NCBI RefSeq assembly: GCF_018279705.1
Contig: NZ_CP036498.1
Location: 5,721,001 to 5,785,000, forward strand
Source: Tardiphaga alba
GTDB lineage: Bacteria > Pseudomonadota > Alphaproteobacteria > Rhizobiales > Xanthobacteraceae
Length of the DNA: 64,000 bases
Direction of reading: 5' to 3'
The position numbers and the translations under genes were made by a program. Each line of letters begins with the position of its first letter. The first letter of the stretch is position 1. Below the pieces are notes generated by a model. The model was given only the letters and a program-made list of their open reading frames with translations, was not told where the DNA came from and ran no database searches. This document shows positions 45,344-54,276 of the stretch, one piece after another.

Positions 45344-45916
45344 CTACCCGATTTGTTTGACCGTGAAGGTCCCATTCTGGGGTCGCCAGTCGCCTACGCC
45401 CTTAGTGAAACCCGCGATGATGAAAAGTTCGACAATCTCGGCGGGGTTCAACAACGTCGGCAGGAAAGACGCACTGAACTCTGCGCTCCAATCTTCGAAG
45501 CAGGGACGGGTACGCATGGCACGCGCGCTGTTCACGCGCACCGGCACTCGCAGCCGGAAGCGATGGTCTTCCCATAGGGCGTCGAGGTCTGCTGGACCGG
45601 CGTATTCCAGCTTTGCATTTGTCTCAACGACCAAGCCGGCGCTCGCCTGAGGTCCTCGTCGACGAGTACGGGCTGCACCGATGAACGTGGCCATCAAAGC
45701 TTCTGCGGTGATGCACGGCACGCCACCGTCGAGCCACAAGCCACCAAACCACTCAGTTTTCCCGATCGCTTCGTGGTCAGCCTCCGTTTTCATCTTCTTC
45801 GAGGTCAATCGGGCGAGGTTCTTGGAGACCGGGTCTAGCGGATCAGCCAGACGACCAGCGTGCATGATGAGGCGTCGCGTTCCCTCAATCCGAATTTTCA
45901 CGTGCTCGGCATTCAT
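45344..45916 (-). CDS. phage-type conserved protein
   Basis: 190 residues from MNAEHVKIRIEGTRRLIMHA (ATG 45916, overlapping the HNH stop). Contains LTSKKMKTEADHEAIGKTEWFGGLWLD, PCITAEALMATFIGAARTRRRG, FRLRVPVRVNSARAMRTRPCFEDW and GFTKGVGDWRPQNGTF. This pattern is common in genes of unknown function in tailed phages and prophages; the strand order suggests a RAMP/Cas7-like beta fold, but that is inference. Confidence 0.65.
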   Translation of the reverse strand: MNAEHVKIRIEGTRRLIMHAGRLADPLDPVSKNLARLTSKKMKTEADHEAIGKTEWFGGLWLDGGVPCITAEALMATFIGAARTRRRGPQASAGLVVETNAKLEYAGPADLDALWEDHRFRLRVPVRVNSARAMRTRPCFEDWSAEFSASFLPTLLNPAEIVELFIIAGFTKGVGDWRPQNGTFTVKQIG

Positions 45917-46233
45917 GGATTGGTGCTCCCGCGGGTCGGATCGACAAGGGTGAGGCGACGACCACGGACGCGAGGCGCATCCGGACTCAGAGGACGGAGG
46001 GCTTGGTAGCGCCGGCGACGCAGGATGCAGGTCACCTCGCGGTGGCATGTAATACACAGGGCGATAAGGTCGCCGTCGCGCTCATCGCCAAGGTTGACGG
46101 AATCGCGGTGGTGGACCTCAAGCGGTCCTGCGTAGCCACAAAGCCGGCACTGACCGCCAGCGATTGCGAGCTCGCGCAGGCGCGCTCCGTTGTTGCGCCA
46201 GCGATGGCTCGAGATGTAGGCAGTGTAGTTCAC
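45913..46233 (-). CDS. HNH endonuclease
   Basis: 106 residues from GTG 46233, which has GGAGCACGAT upstream; the longer frame from 46395 is not supported. HNH core: CRLCGYAGPLEVHHRDSVNLGDERDGDLIALCITCHREV with two CxxC zinc knuckles and the HH catalytic pair. N-terminal SHRWRNNGARLRELAIAGG is the usual lead-in. First gene of the minus-strand unit, divergent from an XRE regulator, overlaps the next gene (ATGA). DNA nuclease of phage type. Confidence 0.82.
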   Translation of the reverse strand: MNYTAYISSHRWRNNGARLRELAIAGGQCRLCGYAGPLEVHHRDSVNLGDERDGDLIALCITCHREVTCILRRRRYQALRPLSPDAPRVRGRRLTLVDPTRGSTNP

Positions 46234-46270
46234 ATCGTGCTCCAGTTTGCGAGTGTCTCCAAAAGCGACA

Positions 46271-46285
46271 GTCACTATATGTGAC
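46271..46285. promoter_or_regulatory. palindromic operator candidate GTCAC-N5-GTGAC
   Basis: Perfect inverted repeat GTCACTATATGTGAC centred in the 140-bp region between the HNH unit and the XRE gene. A further half site GTGACA lies at 46317-46322. This is the typical position and size of an operator for the divergent XRE repressor. Confidence 0.5.
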
Positions 46286-46373
46286 AGTATTGGGCAAATG
46301 TCCAGTGCTCCTTTAAGTGACAATCGGCTATGGTTAATTCTTGCTGATTCGCTCCAGGAGGCTGGTAAACGAC

Positions 46374-46634
46374 ATGTCGGATAAGCTCCCGTCACCGCGC
46401 ATGATCCGAGCCGCGCGCGGGTTGCTGAACATGGATCAATTGACGCTTGGCGAGCATGTTGGCGTGTCGCGGCGCACGATAATTCGCCTCGAAAACGACG
46501 ATACGATACCGACTAACCAACGTCGTATCGACGTCATCGATGCGATCCGGCTCAAATTTGAGGAGCTGGGCGTGCGATTCATTTACGCAGATAGATCGAC
46601 TGGAGAAGGCGCAGTCATGAGTCGCGGAAAGTAG
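46374..46634 (+). CDS. XRE-family HTH regulator
   Basis: 86 residues from MSDKLPSPRMIRAARGLLNM (ATG 46374, SD CAGGAGG a little upstream). HTH: MIRAARGLLNMDQLTLGEHVGVSRRTIIRLENDD. A C-terminal strand-helix (IRLKFEELGVRFIYADRST) follows as in small plasmid or phage repressors. Likely represses the divergent HNH/AAA+ unit and itself through the palindrome at 46271-46285. Confidence 0.82.
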   Translation: MSDKLPSPRMIRAARGLLNMDQLTLGEHVGVSRRTIIRLENDDTIPTNQRRIDVIDAIRLKFEELGVRFIYADRSTGEGAVMSRGK

Positions 46635-47279
46635 TAGCGCCCCCTACGTCGCCCGATGCCGCCAGTTGCGAGATCAGGCTGAATGCGTCTTGCATCTACG
46701 TTTCCGTCTTCACGATAATCAGCATTGAGGAATTTTGCTCGACTTCATCCATACGCATGATCTCGGTTATATCGATGGCGCCCGACGGCCGTATGCACCT
46801 CGGCTCGCGCCTTCGCGTTGCGGGACCTGCGGGCCATTTTGCTGGGCGTCTGCTCGGGAGATGGTTACGCCGGAGCACCTTTTCGAGCGTTTCACGCTGC
46901 TCCGCGGTGACCGCGATTGCACTTTCCGAGTCTCGGTATTGGGAGAGTAGTTAGTTGGAGCGCAACGCGGTCCTCTACAGGCCGCTGTTTTCTTCGACCA
47001 CGCGACGATTAGAATCTTTGAGAAACCCATAGACGCGAGCAGCTCTTCGGAATGCAAATCCAGGTAGCTTAGTTGGCCGGATTTGCGCTCACGGTCGTGA
47101 TGACTGCGAATGGCCGGAGAGGGTGGAGCGCGAGCCGATGCCGGATCGACTTCATCTCGTTGAACTGGGCCCATATCCTCGACTCGTCCCACGCGGAAAG
47201 CGGCAACGAATAACGTGGAAGAATATTTCCATCCAAGAGATCTCGCCTAGCAAGACCGGACGATCGTGCGGAAGCGCCC
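46635..47279. other. gene-free or degenerate stretch
   Basis: No intact gene. On the minus strand 46698-46947 a frame reads SQYRDSESAIAVTAEQRETL and EKVLRRNHLPSRRPAKW without any start codon, so it may be the remains of a gene. The rest shows nothing. Confidence 0.4.
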
Positions 47280-48191
47280 GTGCTTGGCGATCAGTTCAGG
47301 CAACGCTACGCCTCCGAGGAGGCCGGTGTCTCCAACGTCGTACCGCACTTCATCGGCGTGTGGGACACCGTCGCCGCGATCGGCGTCAGTTCGTCGCTCG
47401 TTCCCTGGCTATGGACGGCTGCTGCCGTCGTCGTATGCGGATTGGCGGCGCTCCTCGCATGGTTTCTCACACGATACGATTTCGTCTTCTGGATGACGTG
47501 GATCGAGACCGTTGCCGCCGTCGGCTTTGTGGGTCTCGCATCGTACTATCTGCTGCGGCTCAAGGTCTCGGTCGGCGTACCTGGGTTCAAATGGTGGCAA
47601 ACGGTGCATCTGACGAATGTGCAGATGAAGTTCTTCGATCGTCACCTCAATTCGCTCGTCCGCTACGCACGCCACGCTCTTTCCCTCGACGAACGGCGAG
47701 CGGACTTCGACCGCGTGCCTTGGGCGAACGATACGGAGCCTCCCAACCGCGAAGTCGAGGAAGGCGCGTATCTGAGGCAGCTATGGTTCGCGGGCAACCA
47801 TTCGGACGTCGGGGGCAGCTATCCCGAAAACGAATCCAGATTGTCGGACATCGCACTCAAGTGGATGGCCAACCAGGCGAAGAAAGCGGGCCTACTGGTG
47901 AACGAGAACCTGCTGTCGACGTATGGCCGCCATACCGGGCAGCAGCACGACGAATGCAAGACGGGCGTCCGGCTGCTGTTCTGGCGGCTGAAGTGGAAGG
48001 AAAAGGCGCGGAAGATCATTCCCAAAGCCACTTATCATCCTTCGGTCATGCGGCGTTTCAAGGCGCCTCGCGTCCTCGTCTATGATCGCGAAATGCCGTA
48101 CCGGCCGGAACTTCTGGCCGGACATATCGACTTCCAGGACGTCTACCTCGCTGAACAGAAGGATCGGAATGGGGCCCCGATATCCAGCTGA
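47280..48191 (+). pseudogene. DUF2235 (Tle1-like) lipase, N-terminally truncated
   Basis: Open from 47211 without a good start; GTG 47280 is the first plausible codon. The product keeps the middle and C-terminal parts of a DUF2235 alpha/beta hydrolase: VVPHFIGVWDTVAAIG, two membrane helices (LWTAAAVVVCGLAALLAWF, TWIETVAAVGFVGLASYYLL) and QLWFAGNHSDVGGSYPE with the catalytic His/Asp. The upstream part with the GFSRGA nucleophile motif is missing, so it cannot be an active esterase. Family members include type VI effectors and membrane-anchored phospholipases. Confidence 0.7.
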
Positions 48192-48329
48192 CCTGAGCAG
48201 CGCTGCAATGCTCACAAGCTGACGAAGCGGGCGGACGGAGGCGAAGCGAACTCGCGGCGGCTATGCTCGTAGTCTCACATTCCACACCCGATCCAGGTGC
48301 GCACGCTCACCAGCCGCCGAGCGCACGCC

Positions 48330-49934
48330 TTACCGAGCCTTCCTTCTCCGTCCGTCGCGCAGTTCGCCCGGCTCGACCTCGTAACGCGGCAGCTTCAGAA
48401 TTTCCGGAAGCATCACGTCCGGCGGGATTTCGCCATAGTTCTCGCCTTCGGTGCGGGGCGCATGGCCCTGGATGGCGTCGCGCTTTTCCGCGTCCAAGCC
48501 CGCCTTGCGCGCCACGGTCTTGAAGCGGTGACGCCAGCCGTGGTTGGGGGCGACCGTCGGATCCGTGATCTCGAGGTCTTCCCGCACCCAACTTGCCAGC
48601 TTGTTTCCGACGGACGTGTAGGTCGGGTTCTTACGGTCTTTCTTGCGCTGGCGCTCAATCGCGTAAAACAGCGGCGTTTCGCCCTGCTTCTGTGCCGCGA
48701 ATTCGAGGAAGCCCTGCTCGACCAGATGCGGGTGGATCGGCACGCTGCGGGCGCGCAGCGTCTTCACCGTGCCCGCCTCCGGCCGGATGTGGACGCACCA
48801 GATGCCATCGTACGTGTGGACGTCCATGGCGCGAAGCTGGGTCATCTCATTGACGCGCGCGCCCGTGTAGGCGCACAGCCAAGGCACCCAACGGCGGGCC
48901 GCCCGGCTCTCCGCCGTCATCTGCTCGCTCATCGGCGCCAGCGCCGCCGACAGGATCGTGGCGGCCTCGTCGTCCCTGAAGCCGCGCATCTTGATGGCTT
49001 TCTTGCTGACGACTTCGACATGCACCTCGGCGGCCGGATCGGACGGCAGCCGCGAATTTCGCTTGGCCCAGCCGAAAAAGCTCTGCGCCGCGGCGATGTA
49101 GGCGAACCTTACGGTCTTGGGAGTGATCAACTTCTTCCGCGGTATCGACTTGTCCAGCAAATTGTCCCGCCAGCCCAGGATGTGCTTCTCGGTGACCCGC
49201 GACATGTCGCGCGTGCCGGCGAAGGACATCAAGGATTCCATGCACGGGAGCCATCGCTTCACCGTGGATGCTGCCAAGGCGCGCCCGACGTCGCCTTTGT
49301 AGTCGTCCCACAGCACGTCGAACTGGTGCGCCGGGTCGGCCGGCCGATCGTAAGCCGGAAAGTCGTCCGCTGCCGGATTCTTCTTGTATTTACCATTGGC
49401 GTTTTCGAGAAGCTCCTCAAGGGCCACGCTCTTGGCGTCGACATACGCTTCCAGGAACAACTTGAGGCGATCTCCGACCAGGATGATGCCCTTCTCCGTC
49501 AGGAATCGGCGAGCCTCCTCGCTGAAGCTCCCGTAGAGATGGCCGTCGTGCATCGGGATGCCGGGGGGCGGAAACCGGCGGCGCTTGGTGGCCGAGAGCT
49601 CGGCTTGGATGTCCAGCGGCTTACCCGGCTCCTCGCTGCGGGCTCCTATCGTCTCCCGGTAGAACTCGCCTGCAAGCCCCGCGATCTGCCGGAACGACAT
49701 CTGTGTCGGCTTCTCTCCGACCAGGCCGGCCTTCCACTCGCGCTCAAGGCGGAGATTGTGCTCCGCACAGAGAGCTACCGCCTCTTCCCAGATCCTGGTC
49801 TCCAACGAGAACCTGATCTCGGTCGGCATTCCAAATTTAAGGTATTTCGCTGGCACGCGCCGACGGAACCAATAGATGGAACTGCGAGGATGTACCCAGG
49901 GTGAGAGCATCTTCTTCTTCGCCAGTCGGCGCAT
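48330..49934 (-). CDS. tyrosine-type site-specific integrase
   Basis: 534 residues from MRRLAKKKMLSPW (ATG 49934); an ATG at 50006 adds 24 and one at 49910 removes 8. N-terminal DUF6538-like part (YWFRRRVPAKYLKFG), a core-binding domain near 220-300 and the catalytic domain with Arg in CAYTGARVNEM (360), Lys near 391, HGWRHRF (His465, Arg468), IQGHAP (His491) and the tyrosine in GENYGEIP (500). All catalytic residues are present. It reads away from tRNA-Ser, whose 3' end is about 90 bp from the start; island integrases of this type insert at tRNA 3' ends. Confidence 0.9.
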   Translation of the reverse strand: MRRLAKKKMLSPWVHPRSSIYWFRRRVPAKYLKFGMPTEIRFSLETRIWEEAVALCAEHNLRLEREWKAGLVGEKPTQMSFRQIAGLAGEFYRETIGARSEEPGKPLDIQAELSATKRRRFPPPGIPMHDGHLYGSFSEEARRFLTEKGIILVGDRLKLFLEAYVDAKSVALEELLENANGKYKKNPAADDFPAYDRPADPAHQFDVLWDDYKGDVGRALAASTVKRWLPCMESLMSFAGTRDMSRVTEKHILGWRDNLLDKSIPRKKLITPKTVRFAYIAAAQSFFGWAKRNSRLPSDPAAEVHVEVVSKKAIKMRGFRDDEAATILSAALAPMSEQMTAESRAARRWVPWLCAYTGARVNEMTQLRAMDVHTYDGIWCVHIRPEAGTVKTLRARSVPIHPHLVEQGFLEFAAQKQGETPLFYAIERQRKKDRKNPTYTSVGNKLASWVREDLEITDPTVAPNHGWRHRFKTVARKAGLDAEKRDAIQGHAPRTEGENYGEIPPDVMLPEILKLPRYEVEPGELRDGRRRKAR

Positions 49935-50022
49935 GTTGTGGACACTTTCGTGTACACCGAACCGATTGCGAAAGCCTTGTTTCGAAAGAAACAATTTGAA
50001 TTTCAAGGCTTTAAGGGGCTAC

Positions 50023-50112
50023 TGGCGGAGAGAGAGGGATTCGAACCCTCGGTACGGTTTCCCGCACACACGCGTTCCAGGCGTGCGCCTTCAACCACTC
50101 GGCCACCTCCCC
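50023..50112 (-). tRNA. tRNA-Ser (GGA)
   Basis: 90 nt on the minus strand including an encoded CCA (50025-50023). Acceptor stem GGGGAGG pairs with TCTCTCC using G-U pairs; D arm TGGCCGAGTGGTTGAAGGC; anticodon stem CACGC/GCGTG with loop CTGGAAC (GGA); long variable arm; T arm GAGGGTTCGAATCCCTC. The 3' end abuts the integrase gene and is the likely attachment site. Confidence 0.95.
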
Positions 50113-50317
50113 AGTGCGCCTCTCATGACGGGCTCACGACCGATTTGCAAGAGAGCGCCGCGAGAGATCGGCGATTTTTCGCAATGAATTGGAAAATAAA
50201 GGGTATTTTGGCCGCTCCGGGATCGGCGCAGCCCACCTGATGGTGGGGAAAGCGCCCGATTCGGCCGCTTTGAACCCAGTCACCGGCGCCGAAGAGCGCG
50301 CCTACCCAGCAGCCGCG

Positions 50318-51793
50318 TCAATGCAGCCTGGTTGCGGCGCCGGATGCAACCGAATGGACCGGCCATACCACCGGAGGTTCGGAAGCGGGCACATCGTCAT
50401 TGGCGGCGGTGTCGTTCAGCGCATGGGCGCGGTCCAGCGCATCGACGAAATCGCTGAACCATTCCTGGATGGTGCCGGCACGCAGCTTGGTCATCATGGC
50501 TTCCCAGCGCATGCGGCGTTCCAGCAGCGGCATCGAGAGCGCGGTCGCGATGGTGCGGGCCATGCCGTCGATATCGTTCGGGTTCACCAGCAGCGCCGTA
50601 TCGAGCTCATTGGCGGCGCCGGCGAATTTAGACAGCACCAGCACGCCGGGATCCACCGGGTTCTGGGCCGCGACATATTCCTTGGCCACCAGATTCATGC
50701 CGTCATGCAACGGAGTCACCACACCGACCTGCGCGGTGCGATAGAGGCCGGCAAGGACGGTCTGGCTGAATCCCTTGTTGAGATAGCGGATTGGCGTCCA
50801 GTCCACCTCGCCGTGGCGGCCATTGACGTCGCTGACCAGCTTGGCGAGCTGGTTCTGCAGATCGCCATAAGCTTCGATATTGCCGCGCGACAGCGTTGCG
50901 ATCTGCAGCAGCGAGACCGAGCGCTTGAGCTGCGGCTGCGCCGTTAACATGCGATCGAACGCCTCGATTCGATTGACGAGGCCCTTCGAATAATCGACGC
51001 GATCGACACCGATGGCGAGCTTCTCGCCATTGAGGCTGCGGCGCAAACGCGAGACATCCGGATGCGACGACGACTTCGCGGCAAAGGCGGCGAACTTCGC
51101 GGGATCGATGCCGATCGGGAACACGGCGCAGCGCGCAGCGCCATAACGCGACTGCACCGTGCCGCCCGACACTTCGAGGCCGAGATCGGCCTCCACATAA
51201 GACAGGAAGTTATCGCGATCGCCATCGGTCTGGAAACCGATCAAGTCGTAAGCCAGCATGGCTTCGACCAGTTCGCGATGATGCGGCACGCCGCCGAAAA
51301 TATCGCGGGTCGGCCATGGCGTATGCAGGAAGAAGCCGATCGGATGCGTCACGCCAAGCGCACGCAACTCGGCGCCGAGCGCGAGGAAATGATAATCCTG
51401 AATCCAGAAGGCGGTGTCCGGCTTGCGGAACTTGAGCAGCGCACGTGCGAAGAACGAGTTCACCTCGCGATATGATTGATAATTGTCCTGCGTGGTGCGG
51501 ATCAGATCGGTGCGGGAATGCAGCGCGGGCCACAGCGCCGAATTCGCGAAGCCTTCGTAATAGCCCTCGTAATGCGCAGCCGGCAGATCCAGCATCGCCA
51601 GCGCGCCGGCGCCAAGCGCTTCAATTTCAGCGAAAGGCTCTTTCTGCGCGCCTTCGCGCAGGCGGCCCGAGGAACCCACCCAAATCGCGCCGGACTTCTC
51701 AACCACGGGCAGCAATGCTGCCGCCAAACCTCCCGTCATCGGTTCATTTGCCGAAGCGCGCGAGACACGGTTTGAGACGACGACGAGATTCAC
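50318..51793 (-). CDS. otsA: trehalose-6-phosphate synthase
   Basis: 491 residues from GTG 51793, which has AGGAGGG upstream; the ATG at 51859 is before that site and unlikely. GT20 enzyme joining UDP-glucose and glucose-6-phosphate. Motifs: NLVVVSNRVSRAS, MTGGLAAAL, DTAFWIQDYHFLALGAEL, GFFLHTPWPTRDIF, GVDRVDYSKGLVNRIEAF and TPLHDGMNLVAKEYVA. Cytoplasmic. otsB lies upstream on the same strand (175-bp gap). Makes the osmoprotectant trehalose. Confidence 0.95.
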   Translation of the reverse strand: MNLVVVSNRVSRASANEPMTGGLAAALLPVVEKSGAIWVGSSGRLREGAQKEPFAEIEALGAGALAMLDLPAAHYEGYYEGFANSALWPALHSRTDLIRTTQDNYQSYREVNSFFARALLKFRKPDTAFWIQDYHFLALGAELRALGVTHPIGFFLHTPWPTRDIFGGVPHHRELVEAMLAYDLIGFQTDGDRDNFLSYVEADLGLEVSGGTVQSRYGAARCAVFPIGIDPAKFAAFAAKSSSHPDVSRLRRSLNGEKLAIGVDRVDYSKGLVNRIEAFDRMLTAQPQLKRSVSLLQIATLSRGNIEAYGDLQNQLAKLVSDVNGRHGEVDWTPIRYLNKGFSQTVLAGLYRTAQVGVVTPLHDGMNLVAKEYVAAQNPVDPGVLVLSKFAGAANELDTALLVNPNDIDGMARTIATALSMPLLERRMRWEAMMTKLRAGTIQEWFSDFVDALDRAHALNDTAANDDVPASEPPVVWPVHSVASGAATRLH

Positions 51794-51968
51794 AAGATTC
51801 CCTCCTGATTGGCTGCGGATTATAAACGTCCGTTCATGAATATGGTTCCTCGTCATCATTCGACCCGATTGAAACCAAATTCGGGCAAGCAGAAGTGGAA
51901 CTCGACATTTTTGTGAAGTTCCGAATGTTCGACAGGAGACACAGTGACGCGCCTACGCGCTGCGTTAG

Positions 51969-52793
51969 CTATTTCAGTTTGGCATCATCGATGAGCAATC
52001 GCCCGAGCCACGCACGCACATCGCGCGGTTCGGCGAAATGACCAGCAACACCTTGCGCATGACGGCCGACGGAGAATGCAAGACCATTCATGCCCGGCAT
52101 GATGGCGAAGACGCTTTCATCGGTGACATCATCGCCGAGAAAAATCGGACGACGCCCCTTGAACGGTTCATGCGTCATCAGTTCGATCACGCCTGTCGCC
52201 TTGGTGAAGCCGGCCGGCTTGATTTCGCAGACAAACTTGCCAGGCAAGACTTCGATCGGCGCATTCGGAAGATCGGCGCGGATGGCCGACACCGCATCAT
52301 AGATCGCCTTTTCCGCATGCGGGGCGAGACGATAATGCAGCGCCAGCGAATAGCCCTTGTCCTCCAGCAGAATGCCGGGTGAGAGCTTTGCGATCGCAGC
52401 CAGCCGCCGCTTCAATTGCTTGTCCATCGGCGGCGCGCCCGACGCGACGGATTCCACCTCGCGGGCAAGCCGCATCTCGGCGCCATGGCCACCAACGGCG
52501 GGAAACTGCATCGGCGCGAAAATCAGATCGATATCGTTGACGGAGCGGCCGGACACCAGCGCCATGGCGCCATTGGTTCGCTGCAGCAGTTTGCCCATAT
52601 TCGTGGCGAGATCCGGCGGCACCCAGACCTCGCGCGGCGTCGGCGCCATGTCGAGCAGCGTGCCGTCGATATCCAGCAGCAGCGCGCATTCGCTGAGGCG
52701 CGGCAGCGCGATGTCGACATGATCGAAGATCGCAGAGGCCGCGGGCGGCGCATCGTCCATGGCAATTTCGATGATTTTCTGCGGTGATGTCAT
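51969..52793 (-). CDS. otsB: trehalose-6-phosphate phosphatase
   Basis: 274 residues from MTSPQKIIEIAMDD (ATG 52793; MDDAPP 11 codons on is an alternative). HAD phosphatase: LLLDIDGTLLD (nucleophile Asp41, Asp43), AMALVSGRSVNDID, VCEIKPAGFTKATGVI with the lysine and IFLGDDVTDESVF with the metal-binding Asp pair. Dephosphorylates the OtsA product to trehalose. 4 bp after the MFS gene stop. Confidence 0.94.
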   Translation of the reverse strand: MTSPQKIIEIAMDDAPPAASAIFDHVDIALPRLSECALLLDIDGTLLDMAPTPREVWVPPDLATNMGKLLQRTNGAMALVSGRSVNDIDLIFAPMQFPAVGGHGAEMRLAREVESVASGAPPMDKQLKRRLAAIAKLSPGILLEDKGYSLALHYRLAPHAEKAIYDAVSAIRADLPNAPIEVLPGKFVCEIKPAGFTKATGVIELMTHEPFKGRRPIFLGDDVTDESVFAIMPGMNGLAFSVGRHAQGVAGHFAEPRDVRAWLGRLLIDDAKLK

Positions 52794-52797
52794 GGTG

Positions 52798-54276
52798 TCA
52801 CTCCGTCGCGGCCAGTGGCCGTGCAACTGATTCAAGCGGCTTGCGTTCCGCGGCGATGGCATAGCGCCAGCCGACGAACGCTGCGACGATCATCAGCACG
52901 GCACCAAGGAGGTAACCGGCGAACACGCTGAGGCGTGAGCCGGAATCGATCAGCACGCCGAACAGCGCAGGGCCGGCGACGCCGCCGATCCCGGTGCCGA
53001 TGGCATAGAACAGCGCGATGGCGAGCGCACGCACCTCGATGGGGAATGTTTCGCTCACCGTGAGATAGGCCGCACTCGCCGCCGGCGAGGCGAAGAAGAA
53101 GATCACCATCCAGGCGATGGTCTGGGTCTGTGCGCTCAGCACATCGATGGAGAACAGATAGCCGGAGATCGCGAGCAGGATGCCCGACATGCCGTAAGTG
53201 AAGGCGATCATCACGCGGCGGCCCACCGTATCGAACAGCCGGCCGAGCAACAGCGGGCCAAGGAAATTGCCGGCGGCGAAAGGCAGCAGATACCAGCCGA
53301 CATGGTTCGACGGAATGTTGAAGAAATCCGTCAGCACCAGCGCATAGGTGAAGAAAATGGCGTTATAGAAGAACGCCTGCGCCGCCATCAGCACCAGCCC
53401 GACCAGCGAGCGCTGCCGATATGACACCAGTAGCGTCTTCGCGACCTCGGCCAAGGGCGTGTGATCGCGCTGCGTCAGCTTGATTTTTGGCAGCGATGCG
53501 ATCTCCGACGGCTTCGCCTGCTGATGCGCGGCGGCCTCGATGTCTCCCACGATCTTTTCGGCGCGTTCGGGCTGGCCGTGGATCATCAGCCAGCGCGGGC
53601 TTTCCGGAATCCACATGCGCATGAACAGCACGACGAGACCGATCGCCGCCCCCGTGAAGTAAGCGATGCGCCAGCCATAGGACTGCGACACCACCGCGGG
53701 ATCTAGCAACACGATGGCGCAGACGGCGCCCATGGCCGCGCCGAGCCAGAAGCTGCCATTGATGACCAGATCGGTCCAGCCGCGATAGCGCGCCGGCACC
53801 AGCTCCTGGATGGTCGAATTGATCGCGGTGTATTCACCGCCGATGCCGGCGCCCGTGAGAAAACGAAACAAAGCGTAGCTCGCGAGATTCCACGAGAACG
53901 CGGTCGCGGCGGCCGCCGAGAGATAAAGCGCGAGCGTGATGAAGAACAGTTTCTTGCGACCGATCCGGTCGGTGAGCCAGCCGAAGCCGAGCGCGCCGAG
54001 CACGGCGCCGGCGAGATAAGCGCTGTTGGCGAGACCGATATCGAGATTGGAAAATTTGAGGACCGGGTCCTCCTTCAGCGCGCCGGAGAGCGCGCCGGCC
54101 AAGGTCACTTCGAGCCCGTCGAGAATCCAGGTGACGCCGAGCGCGATGACGACGCGGGTGTGGAAGCCGCTCCAGTGCAGATTGTCGAGACGCGCCGGAA
54201 TATCCGTCTCGATGACCCGCGCGCCCTGCAGCGAAAGCCCGTCCGGCGCTGTGGCCTCGGCGCTTGCACTGCTCAT
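52798..54276 (-). CDS. MFS transporter (sugar-porter/SV2-like)
   Basis: 492 residues from MSSASAEATAPDG (ATG 54276). Twelve membrane helices; GWLTDRIGRKKLFF between helices 2 and 3 and LFDTVGRRVMI between 8 and 9 are the MFS loop motifs; FLTGAGIGGEYTAINS in helix 5 and WIPESPRWL at the middle loop resemble the sugar-porter/SV2-like group. Only 4 bp before otsB, so transcription with the trehalose genes is likely. Substrate unknown. Confidence 0.87.
   Translation of the reverse strand: MSSASAEATAPDGLSLQGARVIETDIPARLDNLHWSGFHTRVVIALGVTWILDGLEVTLAGALSGALKEDPVLKFSNLDIGLANSAYLAGAVLGALGFGWLTDRIGRKKLFFITLALYLSAAAATAFSWNLASYALFRFLTGAGIGGEYTAINSTIQELVPARYRGWTDLVINGSFWLGAAMGAVCAIVLLDPAVVSQSYGWRIAYFTGAAIGLVVLFMRMWIPESPRWLMIHGQPERAEKIVGDIEAAAHQQAKPSEIASLPKIKLTQRDHTPLAEVAKTLLVSYRQRSLVGLVLMAAQAFFYNAIFFTYALVLTDFFNIPSNHVGWYLLPFAAGNFLGPLLLGRLFDTVGRRVMIAFTYGMSGILLAISGYLFSIDVLSAQTQTIAWMVIFFFASPAASAAYLTVSETFPIEVRALAIALFYAIGTGIGGVAGPALFGVLIDSGSRLSVFAGYLLGAVLMIVAAFVGWRYAIAAERKPLESVARPLAATE

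Larger units (their letters stand above)
1..50022. mobile_element. right part of a tRNA-Ser-associated genomic island
   Basis: Inferred island. A tyrosine integrase (48330-49934) lies immediately beside the 3' end of tRNA-Ser (50023-50112), the usual arrangement of an integrated element. To its left lie dozens of short accessory genes, phage-type genes and many broken genes; to its right lie long intact genes in ordered operons. I found no second copy of the tRNA 3' end between 1 and 50022, so the left attachment site is probably outside the window. The region may be composite rather than one element. Confidence 0.65.

Noticed and set aside
46767..47192. 141-codon minus-strand frame
   Set aside because: Mixed composition, no ribosome binding site, and better codon signal lies in another frame without a start codon.
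1..50022. Second copy of the tRNA-Ser 3' end as left attachment site
   Set aside because: Looked for the T-arm and CCA-proximal sequence; GAGAGAGGGT at 20831 and GAGAGAGGAT at 9571 match only about nine bases, too short to claim.
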